Shown piece after piece: positions 43,114-54,402 of a stretch of 64,000 nucleotides of DNA. How positions within the stretch are numbered: the first letter of the stretch is position 1; the number at the start of each line of letters is the position of its first letter. Source of the DNA: Palsa-504 sp963839095 (GTDB lineage Bacteria; Actinomycetota; Actinomycetes; Streptosporangiales; Streptosporangiaceae); NCBI GenBank assembly GCA_963839095.1, contig CAWIUF010000008.1:1-64000 (forward strand). Direction: 5' to 3'. Both the position numbers and the translations under genes were made by a program. The notes under the pieces were generated by a model, which saw nothing but the letters and a program-made list of their open reading frames with translations, did not search any database and was not told the origin of the DNA.

Positions 43114-43356
43114 CCGGCGATTTACTAATTTCTGGCACTGGTAAGGTTTTCCACAGGAATCTGGCCTTTTCGAACAATCGAGTCGGTCATCAAGACATGA
43201 AGAGAACGATCGTTAGGTCAAGCCGACAAACACCCCATTTCGGCAATAGGCAGCACGGCGGCAGGAGGTCGCGCAGAAGATCATTACCGTCGCATGGGTT
43301 ATTCCGCGGACGGCATTAGTCACGTGAGCGCGAAACGCCCTTTACGGAGGTTACTG
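43114..43356. other. AT-rich divergent intergenic region of the RiPP cluster
   Basis: Between the precursor promoter and the MFS gene the base composition drops visibly (for example TTTACTAATTTCTGGC, GGTTTTCCACAGGAAT, TTTTCGAACAATCGAG). No gene is supported. It probably holds the MFS promoter and regulator sites; GGAGG at 43345 is the MFS ribosome site. Confidence 0.5.
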
Positions 43357-44635
43357 ATGAGGCTGTTGAGAAACCAGGCGTTCGCGGTGTTCTGGTCGGC
43401 GCGGACGATCTCGTTCGCCGGCACCGGGATCACGACCGTCGTCCTGCCGGTGCTGGTGTACGGGATGACCCATTCGCCCGCCTGGGTGGCCACGGTGGGC
43501 CTGATGGAGTTCCTGCCCTATCTCGCCTTCGGGCTGCTCGCCGGGGCCGTGGCCGACCGCGTGAACCGGAAGAAGATCATGGTGGGCTGCGACGTCACCG
43601 CCGCGCTCCTGCTGGTCACCGTGCCGGCCGCGGCCGCCCTCCACCTGCTCGGCGATCGCGCAGGTGCTCATCGTGGCGCTCGGCATCGCCACCGTCTACG
43701 TGTGGTTCGACGCGGCCAACTTCGGCACCCTGCCCGCCCTCGTCGACCGGGCCGAGCTGCCCGTCGCGGCCAGCCTCATCGGCTCGGCGGGCCAGGTCGC
43801 GCTGCTCTGCGCGCCGACGGCCGGGGCGGCCCTGCTGGCCGTCATGTCGCCGTCGTACGCGCTCGGTTTCGACGCGGCGTCCTACCTCATCTCGGCCCTG
43901 CTGCTGCTGTCGATCCGGCGGCCGTTCGCCCGGCCGCGGCCCGGGCAGGAGCCCCGGCGGATCCGCGCGGATATCGCCGAGGGGCTGCGGTTCCTGTGGC
44001 GGCAGCCGGTGATCCGGACGATGACGTTCTCGGTCACCTGCGTCTGCCTGGGCTGGGGCGGCACGTTCGCGCTGCTCGTGGTCTACGCCAGCCGCGCCCT
44101 GCACCTGACCCACGTGGACGTGCGGCTCGGGCTGCTGTACAGCGCCGGGGAACTCGGCGGCCTGCTCGCCGCGGCCGCGGTTCCCATGCTGATCAAGCGC
44201 CTGCCGATCGGCCCCATGGCCGCGGCCTTCCTGGCCGCCAACGCCGCCGCGCTCGCGTTCCTGGCGGTCGCGCCGTCCTACCGCTGGGCGCTGCTGGCTT
44301 TCTTCCTCGATGAGTTCACCTACCTCATCGTGCTCATGACCGGCATCACGCTGCGGCAGATGCTGACCCCCGATCACCTGCAGGCCCGTGTCAACACCGC
44401 GGGCCGGATGCTCGCCGGGGCGGGCCTTCCGGCCGGGGCGGCCCTCGGGGGCATCCTGGCCGAGTCGCTGCCGATCCGGCTGGCCTACGGGCTGCTGACG
44501 ATCGGCGTCCTGGCCGGCGCGGCGCTGGCCGGGTGGTCATGCCTGGGCTCGCGGCCGCTCGCCGCGGTCTCGGTACCCGTCCCGGATGCCCCGCCTGAGG
44601 GTGACGTGCGGGCGGCGGGAGAGCTTACCGGGTGA
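43357..44635 (+). CDS. MFS exporter (MFS_3/enterobactin-exporter-like), one frameshift; RiPP-cluster exporter candidate
   Basis: ATG 43357 with GGAGG. MRLLRNQAFAVFWSARTISFAGTGITTVVLPVLVYGM and FGLLAGAVADRVNRKKIMVGCDV are the typical first helices and motif A. A shift near 43650 joins LHLLG to LIVALGIATVYVWFDAANFG; the rest is clean through twelve helices (YALGFDAASYLISALLLLSI, GEGLRFLWRQ-like AEGLRFLWRQPVIRTMTFSV). About 425 residues. It is divergent from the precursor-YcaO-TfuA operon and shares its intergenic region, so export of the peptide product is the likely task. It overlaps the convergent GNAT gene by about ten bases. Confidence 0.8.
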
Positions 44636-45053
44636 TCTGGGTGGCCACCTGGCGGCGGAGCTGGCCGCGGGAGGCCTCGTGGAAGCCGTGCATGGACAGC
44701 CAGTTCCGGATCCACGCGCCGTCGGGGTGCGAGCCGGGCACCACGTTGTAGATGTAGTTCAGGCCCCGCGCGGCGGCCTCGCCCTCCAGGTGCTCCAGGA
44801 TGAAGGCGCCGACGCCGCGGCCGCGCTGGCCGGGCGCGACGACGAAGGTGATCCGGGCGTCGCCCCATTCGGTGTCGAGCCAGCCGTACCCGGCGACCTC
44901 GCCGCCGTCGGTCACCCGCCACCACTCGTCCGCGACCGGCTCGCCGGGCCGCGGTTCACCCAGGCCGGTCGCGGCCAGCTCTTCGGGTGCGAAGATCCGC
45001 TGCTTGTCGGCGTCCCAGCGCGGCGAGTTCTCCTTGGTCCAGGTCAGCGTCAT
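44625..45053 (-). CDS. GNAT-family N-acetyltransferase
   Basis: 142 residues, intact. EWWRVTDGGEVAGYGWLD, ARITFVVAPGQRGRGVGAFILEHLEGEAAARGLNYIYNVVPG gives beta4 and the acetyl-CoA pyrophosphate loop Q-R-G-R-G-V-G. IRNWLSMHGFHE is the usual end. It transfers an acetyl group from acetyl-CoA; acceptor unknown. It follows the benzoate-CoA ligase gene with a 9-base gap on the same strand, so it may be the last gene of the box operon. Confidence 0.85.
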   Translation of the reverse strand: MTLTWTKENSPRWDADKQRIFAPEELAATGLGEPRPGEPVADEWWRVTDGGEVAGYGWLDTEWGDARITFVVAPGQRGRGVGAFILEHLEGEAAARGLNYIYNVVPGSHPDGAWIRNWLSMHGFHEASRGQLRRQVATQITR

Positions 45054-45062
45054 GGTGGCTCC

Positions 45063-46674
45063 TCAGTGGCCCGGCTGCAGCGGGACCGGATCGGCGGGCG
45101 CCGGCTCACGGGCACCGGGCGCCGCCATGATCGTCGCGGCCTGCGCGCGCAGCTCCACCCGGCGGATCTTGCCGGTGGCGGTCGTCGGGTACTCGGTCAC
45201 GAACACGATCCGGCGGGGCCGCTTGAACGACGGCAGGCCGGCCCGGCAGAACGCGATCAGCGCGTCCTCGTCGCCGATCGCGCCCGGCCTGGGCAGCACG
45301 AAGGCCACCGGCTTCTCGAGCCCGTCGGTGTCGCTGGCCGCCACCACGACGGCCTGGGCCACGTCGTCGTGCGCCAGCAGCCGGGCCTCGACCTCGGCCG
45401 GGGAGACCCAGATGCCGCTGGCCTTGAGCATGTCCCCGGTGCGCCCCAGGCAGGCGTAGTACCCGTCGGCGTCCACCACGTAGGTGTCCCCGGTGCGCAG
45501 CCACTCCCCCTGGAACACCTGGCGCGAGACGTCGTAGCGCGACCAGTACCCGGTGGCGGCCGACGCGCCCCGGACGAACAGCGTCCCCGGCGTCCCCGGC
45601 GGGACCTGCGGCCCGTCCTCGTCCGAGCACGCGCAGGTCATAACCGGGTACCGCCATCCCGGTGGTCCCGGCCCGGACCTGGCCCGGCCGGTTGGACAAG
45701 AAGATGTGCAGCATCTCGGTCATGCCGATGCCGTCGAGGATGTCCACCCCGAAATGCGAGGTCCACCGCTGGTACAGCGCGGCCGGGAGGGCCTCCCCGG
45801 CCGAGGCGGCCAGCCGCACCCCCGCCAGGGCGTCACCCGGCAGGCCGGCGCGCAGCATGTTGGCGAAGAACGTCGGCCCGGCGAAGAACAGGGTCGCGGC
45901 GTAGCACCTGGCCCGTTCGGCCATAAGGTCTGGCCGCGCCGGGCTCGGCTCGAGCACCGCGGCCGCCCCGGCGGACAGCGGGAACAGGACCGAGTTGCCC
46001 AGCCCGTAGGCGAAGAACGCCTTGGCGGCGGACAGGCACCGGTCCTGCGGGGTGATCCCGAGCACCTGGGTGCCGTAGGTCTCGCACACCACCTGGATCG
46101 AGCCGTGCCGGTGCATCGCCCCCTTGGGCGTCCCGGTCGTCCCCGAGGTGTACAGCCAGAAGGCCGGGGAGTCCGCGGTCGTGGGGTAGATCTCGTCGGG
46201 CACCTCCGCGGCCAGCTCGGCCAGCGCGGTGGTCGCCAGCCCGGCCACCGGCTCCCCGGCATCGTCGGTCACGACCGCGGTGACCTCGCTGACGCCGGGG
46301 AAACCGAGCGCGGCGGCCACCACGTCCCGGTACGGCGCGCTGACGGCGACCATCCGGGCCCGCGAGTCGGCCAGGATCTCCGCGATGCCGTCGGCCCGCA
46401 GCATGGTCGAGACCGGCACCGGCACCGCGCCGATCCGCATCGCCGCCAGGTACACCACGACGAACTCCGGCGAGTCGGCCATGACCATCACCACGCGCTG
46501 CTCGGCCTGCAGGCCCAGGCCCCGCAGGCCGCCCGCGGCCCGCGCGACCCGCGCGGCGAGCTCGGCGTAGCTGACCTCGCCGCCCGGCCCGGTCAGCGCG
46601 AGCCGGTGCCCGCGCCCCTCCCGGACGTGCCGGTCGAGCAGGTAGTCACACGCGTTGAACTCCACCGCGCTCAT
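45063..46674 (-). CDS. Benzoate-CoA ligase-like acyl-CoA synthetase, one frameshift
   Basis: ATG 46674 has GGGAG upstream. FNACDYLLDRHVREGRGHRLAL is the beginning typical of benzoate-CoA ligases. The adenylation motifs are FWLYTSGTTGTPKGAMHRH (P-loop), LFFAGPTFFANMLRAGLP, ILDGIGMTEMLHIFLSN (T/S-E motif), GEWLRTGDTYVVDADGYYACLGRTGDMLKASGIWVSP and the C-terminal Lys in ATGKIRRVELR. A shift near 45645 breaks it after GMAVPGYDL. Product benzoyl-CoA feeds BoxB, encoded 19 bases upstream. Substrate preference for benzoate is inferred from context and the N-terminus. Confidence 0.85.
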
Positions 46675-46693
46675 CGGGTCTCCCGGACGTGGC

Positions 46694-48133
46694 TCAGGCG
46701 AGGTGGACGTAGTCGTAGTCGAACGGCTGGCCGTTGATGCCGTTGCGCGGCGGTGCGATCCATGCGGCAATCTTGCCGCGCTCGTGCACCGGCCGCATCA
46801 GCGACCGGACGTAGGTCTTGTCGACCGCGCTGGGCAGCCACTCGTCCTGGCGGCGCTGCCACTCCGGCGCGGAGAGCTGCTCGCCGTCCGGTGTCGCCTC
46901 GATCCCGGCGAACGCGCCGACCTTGCGGTTGAAGGCGGCGTGCGGCAGCTTGAGCCGCTGCTGCACGCCGCCGTCGGCCAGGATGCGGTTCCAGCGCTTG
47001 ACGCCGCCCTGGCAGTCGGCGATGTACTCGCGCCGCAGGTCGGTGTTCAGGCCGACCAGCGCGGAGACCTCGGTCTGCCCGATTCGCGCGCCCTCGCCGT
47101 CGAGCGCGTCCACCATGATCGAGTCGCTGCCCAGCTTGTGGTCGTCCTTGCGCCGGTCCTCCATCCACCGGCCCTTGATCCCGGCGGTGTAGTAGTTGGC
47201 CACGTTCGTGGAGGTCTCGCCGCCGAACAGGTCGAGCGAGACCGAGTAGTGGAAGTTCAGGTACTTCTGGATCACCGGCAGCGGGATCGCGCCGAGGCCG
47301 CCCACGTCGGCGGTGTCGTGCTCGCGCATCACCTCGACGGTGCGCTGCACCACCCGGTCCACGCCGGTGGTGCCCACCATCATGTGGTGCGCTTCCTCCT
47401 TGAGCATGAACTCGCAGGTCCGCGACAGCGGGTCGAACGCCGATTCCTTGAGCGTGCCGAGCTGGTACTTGCCGTCCCGGTCGGTGAAGTAGGTGAACAT
47501 GTAGAACGAGAGCCAGTCCGGGGTCTCCTCGTTGAAGGCGCCCAGGATGCGCGGCGAGTCCTCGCTGCCGGAGTTGCGGTGCAGCAGTTCCTCGGCCTCC
47601 TCGCGGCCCTCCCGGCCGAAGTAGGCGTGCAGCAGGTAGACCATCGCCCACAGGTGCCGCCCCTCCTCGACGTTGACCTGGAACAGGTTGCGCAGGTCGT
47701 ACAGGCTCGGCGCGGTGGCGCCCAGGTTGCGCTGCTGCTCCACCGAGGCGGGCTCGGTGTCGCCCTGGATCACGATCAGCCGCTGCAGCTCGGCCCGGTA
47801 CTCCCCCGGCACCTTGTCCCACACCGGCTCGCCCTTGTGCTCGCCGAACCCGACCGTGCGGCCCGGGTCCCGCTCGGCCAGGAAGATCCCCCAGCGGTAC
47901 TCCGGCATCGGCACGTGGCCGAACTGCGCCCAGCCGTCCCGGCCGACGTTGACCGCGGTGCGCAGGTAGACGTCCTGGGTCGGCAGCGTCGGTCCCATCG
48001 TCTGCCACCAGGTGAGGAAGTTCGGCTGCCAGGACTCCAGGGCCCGCTGCAGCCGCCGGTCCTCGTGCAGCGCGACGTTGTTCGGGATCTTCTCGCCGTA
48101 GTCGGCGGTCGCTCCGTGATTGCTGGCTGGCAT
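46694..48133 (-). CDS. boxB: Benzoyl-CoA 2,3-epoxidase subunit BoxB
   Basis: 479 residues, intact. NVALHEDRRLQRALESWQPNFLTWWQTMGP and LRTAVNVGRDGWAQFGHVPMPEYRWGIFLAE at the N-terminus are characteristic. The diiron ligands lie in FQVNVEEGRHLWAMVYLLHAYFG and FMLKEEAHHMMVGTTGVDRV (E-x-x-H pairs). BoxB with the reductase BoxA converts benzoyl-CoA and O2 to 2,3-epoxybenzoyl-CoA. In the operon order it lies between BoxC and the CoA ligase, with gaps of 5 and 19 bases. No boxA gene is in the window, so the reductase must come from elsewhere. Confidence 0.95.
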   Translation of the reverse strand: MPASNHGATADYGEKIPNNVALHEDRRLQRALESWQPNFLTWWQTMGPTLPTQDVYLRTAVNVGRDGWAQFGHVPMPEYRWGIFLAERDPGRTVGFGEHKGEPVWDKVPGEYRAELQRLIVIQGDTEPASVEQQRNLGATAPSLYDLRNLFQVNVEEGRHLWAMVYLLHAYFGREGREEAEELLHRNSGSEDSPRILGAFNEETPDWLSFYMFTYFTDRDGKYQLGTLKESAFDPLSRTCEFMLKEEAHHMMVGTTGVDRVVQRTVEVMREHDTADVGGLGAIPLPVIQKYLNFHYSVSLDLFGGETSTNVANYYTAGIKGRWMEDRRKDDHKLGSDSIMVDALDGEGARIGQTEVSALVGLNTDLRREYIADCQGGVKRWNRILADGGVQQRLKLPHAAFNRKVGAFAGIEATPDGEQLSAPEWQRRQDEWLPSAVDKTYVRSLMRPVHERGKIAAWIAPPRNGINGQPFDYDYVHLA

Positions 48134-48138
48134 GGCGC

Positions 48139-49854
<1,716 letters not shown>

Positions 49855-49879
49855 GGCCGGTTCCTTCCTGCCGATGCTC

Positions 49880-49925
49880 AATACTCTACAAATCTTGAGT
49901 TGAACGTCAAGAGTTCGTAGTATTT
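49880..49925. promoter_or_regulatory. Operator/promoter between boxC and the PaaX-like gene
   Basis: AATACTCTACAAATCTTGA and TCAAGAGTTCGTAGTATT form an imperfect inverted repeat with about 15 matching positions across a short GTTGAACG spacer. The region is AT-rich, lies in the 79-bp divergent gap and covers the likely start points of both genes. Confidence 0.6.
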
Positions 49926-49933
49926 AGTTTGCC

Positions 49934-50767
49934 ATGACCGACACCGAGCAGCCCGCCCTCCTGCGGCGCCACGCCGCGGGCGCGGACAGCGCCCGCAGCG
50001 TGCTGTTCACCGTGCTCGGCGAGCTGGTCCTGCCGACCGGCGGGGAGGCCTGGACGTCGGCGTTCATCGACGTGTTCGGCCGGCTGGGCGTCGAGGAGAA
50101 GGCGGCCAGGCAGGCGCTGATGCGCACCGCCGCCGACGGCTGGCTGAGCCCGGAGCGGATCGGGCGGCGGACCCGGTGGCGGCTCACCCCGGCCGCCGAG
50201 CGGCTGCTGCGGGACGGCACCGAGCGCATCTTCGGCTTCACCGCGGCCGCCGCGGACTGGGACGGCCGCTGGACCGTCGTGATCGCGCGCGCGCCGGAGA
50301 CCGAGCGCGCCGCCCGGCACGTGCTCAGGACACGGCTGCGCTGGGCCGGATTCGGCAGCGTGATGCCCGGGGTCTGGGTCAGCCCGCGCAGCGACCGCGG
50401 CGGCGAGGTGCTCCAGATCCTCGCCGAGGCAGGCCTGCCGGACGGCTACCTGTTCACGGCCGAGTACCAGGGCGGCAGCACGCTGGCCGCGATGGTCGGC
50501 AGCGCCTGGGACCTGGACGAGCTGACCCGGGAGTACGACGAGTTCATCGCGGCGTTCGGCGGTGACGTCACGCCCGACCCGCTCGTCCGCGTCATCGACC
50601 TCGTGCACGCCTGGCGCCGGTTCCCGTGGATCGACCCCGGCCTGCCGGCCCAGTTCCTGCCCGCGCCGTGGGCCGGCGCCACGGCCGCCGCCCTGTTCGC
50701 CCGCCTGCACGCCGAGTGGGCGGGCGCGGCCCTGGCCGCGTGGAAGCAACTGCCGGCCCGGGCGTGA
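49934..50767 (+). CDS. PaaX-like transcriptional regulator
   Basis: 277 residues, intact. RSVLFTVLGELVLPTGGEAW, VEEKAARQALMRTAADGWLSPERIGRRTRWRLTPAAERLL is the PaaX N-terminal winged helix. DGRWTVVIARAPETERAARHVLRTRLRWAGFGSVMPGVWVSPR is the central Cas2-like ferredoxin domain, and the C-terminal helical domain follows. PaaX represses phenylacetate degradation and responds to phenylacetyl-CoA. Its place opposite the box operon suggests that it responds to benzoyl-CoA here. The dyad in the shared promoter is the probable binding site. Confidence 0.88.
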   Translation: MTDTEQPALLRRHAAGADSARSVLFTVLGELVLPTGGEAWTSAFIDVFGRLGVEEKAARQALMRTAADGWLSPERIGRRTRWRLTPAAERLLRDGTERIFGFTAAAADWDGRWTVVIARAPETERAARHVLRTRLRWAGFGSVMPGVWVSPRSDRGGEVLQILAEAGLPDGYLFTAEYQGGSTLAAMVGSAWDLDELTREYDEFIAAFGGDVTPDPLVRVIDLVHAWRRFPWIDPGLPAQFLPAPWAGATAAALFARLHAEWAGAALAAWKQLPARA

Positions 50768-50780
50768 CCGGGCGCGGAAC

Positions 50781-51136
50781 TCAGTAGCGCTCGACCAGGT
50801 GAGCGCGGCTGGCCGGAAGCTCGTACGGGTCGGGCCAGAAGTCGGTGATCCGCGCGATCTTGCCGTCGTCGTCGAGGTCGAAGAAGCACAGGCCGGGCTG
50901 GGGGCCCCGCCGATGCTGATGAGGTCCTGTTCGGCCAGCACCGCGCGCGTGATCCGCTCGCCGTTGACGTAGGTCCCGAGGTGGCTGCCCACGTCGGTGA
51001 TCTCGAAACTGCCGTCCGGGCGGCGGCGCAGCGCCGCGTGCTGCCGGGAGACCTGGAGATCCGCCAGCACGATGTCGTTGTCCGGGTGCCGCCCGATCCG
51101 GGTCGTGTCAGCCGACAGAGGATACGCATCCGTCAT
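50781..51136 (-). CDS. FHA-domain protein with an NTF2-like tail, one frameshift
   Basis: ATG 51136: LSADTTRIGRHPDNDIVLADLQVSRQHAALRRRPDGSFEITDVGSHLGTYVNGERI is a complete FHA fold, with the phosphothreonine-binding G-R, S-R-Q-H and N-G residues. After a shift near 50905 the sequence continues CFFDLDDDGKIARITDFWPD and PYELPASRAHLVERY to the TGA at 50781. That tail is the last strand and end of a SnoaL/NTF2-like domain, without its beginning. The protein (about 118 residues) would bind a phosphothreonine peptide, e.g. of a Ser/Thr kinase substrate. It may be a truncated fusion. Confidence 0.65.
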
Positions 51137-51186
51137 AGGGCGATCCTAGGCGGCTGTGTTCAGCGCGCCCCGCGCGAACCTGACGC

Positions 51187-52317
51187 TCAGTGCAGGCTTT
51201 CGCGCAGCGCGGCCACCCGCTGGGCGGCGGCATGGAAGCCGCCCGCGCCGAGCTTGCCGCTGCCCAGCGCGCCGGCCAGGGCGGTGACCACGGACTGGCC
51301 CTGCGACACCTCCCGGGCCGAGCACAGCAGCAGGTCCATCCCGGCCCCGGCCGCGAGCACGGCGCGCTGCGCGTAGCTCCCGAACGCGGCCAGCGCACCC
51401 GCCTCGATGGCGTCGGTGATCGTCACGCCCCGGTAGCCGAGGCGGCCGCGCAGCTCGCCCTGGATCACCGCCGGCGACAGCCCGGCCGGCCGCCTGGCGT
51501 CCAGCGCCGGGTAGATCGCCCAGGACGCCATGACGAGCTTGACCCCGGCGGCGATGGCGGCCGGGTAGGGCGCTTCGTCCCGGGCCCGCAGGCCGGACAG
51601 GGACTCGGTGAGGGTGACCCGGCCGGTGTCGGTGTTCTGCGCCGCGGTGGCCGTCCCCAGGCCCGGGAAGTGCTTGGCCGTGGCCGCCACGCCGGCCCGC
51701 TGCTGGGCGGTGATGAAGGCCTTCCCGCAGGCGGTCACGGTCGCCGGGTGGCTGCTGTAGGAACGCTGGAACTGATCGGTGAAGTCGCCGGGCGCGTGGT
51801 AGACGTCGAGGACGGGCGCCAGGTTGACGTTCATGCCCACGCCCGCCAGGTTCCGGCCCGCGCTGGTGCCGGCCGAGCTCGCCGCCGCGGCCGGGTGCGC
51901 GGCCGCGCCGACCTGCTTCTCCGACGGCACCGGCGCCCCGGGCAGCCGCCGGACCAGGCCGCCCTCCTGGTCCGTCATCAGCAGCAGCGGCGCCGTCACC
52001 GGGCTGCTCCGCTGGGCCTGGCGCAGCTGCCTGATCACCGACGCGATCTGGGTCTCGTTCGAGATGTTCTCGCCGAAGAAGATCACCCCGGCGGCCTGGC
52101 CCGCCCTGATCTGCTGGAGCAGGGCGGACGGCACGGTCAGCCCGGGATAGGAGAAGATCACCCGCTGGCCGGCCAGCTGCCGTGGCGTCAGCGCCGGCTG
52201 CGACTGCCCGGTCCGCGTCAGCGCGGTCCGGGCGCAGGCGCCGACCAGCGGCAGCGCCCCCAGGCCGAACATCGTCCTGACCGCGTCACGCCGGTCCATG
52301 TCCGTATCGTTGTCCAT
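51187..52317 (-). CDS. Glycoside hydrolase family 3 (NagZ-like) lipoprotein
   Basis: 376 residues from ATG 52317. A twin-Arg/lipoprotein-type N-terminus (MDRRDAVRTMFGLGALPLVGACA) with lipobox VGAC indicates export. The GH3 N-terminal barrel is shown by GQRVIFSYPGLTVPSALLQQIRAGQAAGVIFFGEN, LLLMTDQEGGLVRRLPGAP, NVNLAPVLDVYHAPGDF, VAATAKHFPGLGTATAAQNTDTG and the nucleophile segment YRGVTITDAIEAGAL (Asp). NagZ enzymes have K-H-F-P-G-H-G-x-x-x-x-D-S-H; here the His of G-H-G is Leu and the D-S-H is D-T-G, so the acid/base loop is altered and activity may differ. A beta-N-acetylhexosaminidase role in wall turnover is likely. Confidence 0.82.
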   Translation of the reverse strand: MDNDTDMDRRDAVRTMFGLGALPLVGACARTALTRTGQSQPALTPRQLAGQRVIFSYPGLTVPSALLQQIRAGQAAGVIFFGENISNETQIASVIRQLRQAQRSSPVTAPLLLMTDQEGGLVRRLPGAPVPSEKQVGAAAHPAAAASSAGTSAGRNLAGVGMNVNLAPVLDVYHAPGDFTDQFQRSYSSHPATVTACGKAFITAQQRAGVAATAKHFPGLGTATAAQNTDTGRVTLTESLSGLRARDEAPYPAAIAAGVKLVMASWAIYPALDARRPAGLSPAVIQGELRGRLGYRGVTITDAIEAGALAAFGSYAQRAVLAAGAGMDLLLCSAREVSQGQSVVTALAGALGSGKLGAGGFHAAAQRVAALRESLH

Positions 52318-52702
52318 CGACCCCCCGGCCGATCCTGCCCGTCGGAGGGACCATTCAAGCAGGCGATCCGCCATCGGCGACGGCGAACGCGCGAAGCACG
52401 GCCAGGGCGGGACCAGCTCGGGCTCCTCCACCCTCCTGGGCGGTCTCTCCCGAAACCGGCCGGCCCGGCCACGGAAAATCAAGATCATTCATCCCGAACG
52501 ACCCCGGTCCCCGCCCCGGCACCACCACTCGCACTCGCCACACCAACCTCATCGACCACTATTTCGATAATCTGCCAGTGTCAGCGTTTCATGCCCGACA
52601 ATGTCGTACCCGCGCGATAGGGTCGAACTCAGAGGCTAGAGACCTGCCCGGACAGGGAGACAACCGCCAGGACCAGCCCAGCACCGCGAGCCCCGGAACG
52701 GA
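52318..52702. other. Intergenic, no gene seen
   Basis: Only composition-driven open frames. AATGTCGTACCCGCGCGATAGGGT near 52600 could contain a promoter for the DUF222-HNH gene; the TAGGGT-type -10 lies about 90 bases before its start. Confidence 0.3.
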
Positions 52703-54309
52703 GGTGACCCCGCATGAGCACTGCTCCCTGCCTTCGCCAGCGCGGCTCGAGGCGCTGGAGGTGGTGCGGGCCGGGTTGCGGTTCGTGGCGATGGCGGACG
52801 CCGCCCAGATGACGGCGGCGGAGCGGGCGGCGTGCCTGCGGGGCCTGGAGCAGGCCGACGCGGTGGCGACGGCGGCGCGGACCTCGGTGCTGGGGGCGTT
52901 CGGTGCCGGGCAGGACTACGCCGATGACGGGGATTACAGCCCGTTCTCGTGGCTGCTGCACCGGACCCAGGTCACCCGGGGCACCGCCGCGGATCACACC
53001 GGGTGGGTCAGGCGCGCCGCGGCGCACCCCGGCGGTGCAGGCCGCGCTGGCCGCCGAGGCGATCACCACGTCCTACGCGCGGGAGATCTGCCGGTGGACC
53101 GGCAGGCTGCCCGACGACGCCCGGGCGGCGGCGGATGAGATCCTGCTCGCCGCCGCGGCGGCCGGGCCTGGAGCTGGCGGACCTGGCCGGGCTGGCCGCG
53201 GAGATGTACGAGAAATCCCGCCAGGACAAGCCCGGCACCGGCGACGACGACGGGACCCGGGCGCGGCGTTCGATGACCGGGCCGTGAACCTCGCCACCAC
53301 CCTCGGCGGCGCCGGGGTCATCCACGGGGACCTGACCCCCGAGTGCGCCGAGTTCGTGCAGACCGTGCTGGACGCCCTGTCCGCCCCGGCCGGCGCCGAG
53401 GATGACCGCACTCATGAGCAGCGGTACCACGACGCCCTCCAGGAAGCCATGCGGCGGCTCCTCGCCGCCGGGCTGCTCCCCGAACGGTCCGGGCAGCCGG
53501 TCAAGGTATGGGCGCACATCTCCCTGGCCGACCTGATGCTCATCGAGGGCAGCTCCGCCCTGCTGGAGGAATGGACCCAGAACCTGCGCGCGCCGTGGGC
53601 CGGGCACCGCGCCACGGCCGCCGAGAGCGGCGGCCACCAGGGCCTGTGGCTGGACGGCGACGCCGCCGAGGCGATCGCCTGCGACGCGGCCATCACCCCG
53701 GTCGTGACCGGGGACGTGAACCCGGACGCGTTCGATGACCTGATCCGGCTCTGCGTCCAGCTCGACAGGCTCCGCCACGGCACGGCATCACGCAGACCGG
53801 CACGCGGGACCGGAGACGGCACGGAGGCAGCGACCCTGGAGGTCCCCGCCGCGTTCGGCGGCGGCCGGTCCCGCGAAGCCCTCGAGCAGGCCGTCATCGG
53901 CAAGGCCGTCGAGCTGCTGTCCGGGCCCGGCGGGCTCGCGTCGTTCCTGCGCCGCAGGCTGCTCGGGGCGCGGCTGGGCGGGGACAGCCTGCCGCTGGAC
54001 ATCGGCTACAGCGAGACCGTCCCGGCCGGGATCCGGAACGCGGTCCGGCTCCGCGGCGGGCACTGCGAATGGGCCGGCGGCTGCAGCCAGCCCGCCGGCG
54101 CCTGCCAGGTCCACCACACCAAGCACAAGGCCAACGGCGGCAAGACCAGCCTCAACGACTGCGTGCTCCTGTGCCACTACCACCACCAGGTCATGATCCA
54201 CCGCCTCGGCTGGACCCTCGTCGTGAACCCGGACGGGACCACGACCGCCTGGAACAAGGACAAGACCAAGGTCCTGCACAGCCACGGGCCACCAGCCCGC
54301 GCCGGGTAA
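52703..54309 (+). CDS. DUF222/HNH endonuclease-domain protein, several frameshifts
   Basis: GGAGG overlaps the GTG 52703 region. LEALEVVRAGLRFVAMADAA, AVATAARTSVLGAFGAGQDYADDGDYSPFSWLLHRT belongs to the DUF222 (13E12-like) domain. Shifts near 53030, 53170 and 53265 are needed before DDRAVNLATTLGGAGVIHGDLTPECAEFVQTVLDALSAP. The C-terminal HNH motif is CEWAGGCSQPAGACQVHHTKHKANGGKTSLNDCVLLCHYHHQVMIH, with zinc Cys pairs and the catalytic His. About 535 residues joined. Such DUF222-HNH proteins are abundant multicopy genes in actinomycetes with presumed nuclease function. Confidence 0.8.
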
Positions 54310-54329
54310 GCCCTGGCCGGATAACGCGT

Positions 54330-54387
54330 ACAGCACCGGATGAGCACGGGCCTCGAGGAGGAGGCCTTGGTGCTCATCCGGTGCTGT
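54330..54387. terminator. Long inverted repeat between convergent genes (bidirectional terminator)
   Basis: Perfect 18-bp arms, ACAGCACCGGATGAGCAC (54330-54347) and its complement (54370-54387). The 22-base centre can fold further (GGCCTC/GAGGCC). It sits exactly between the DUF222-HNH and MFS 3' ends. No T tract, as common in high-GC actinomycetes. Confidence 0.75.
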
Positions 54388-54402
54388 CCTGCGTCTGGTT
54401 AC

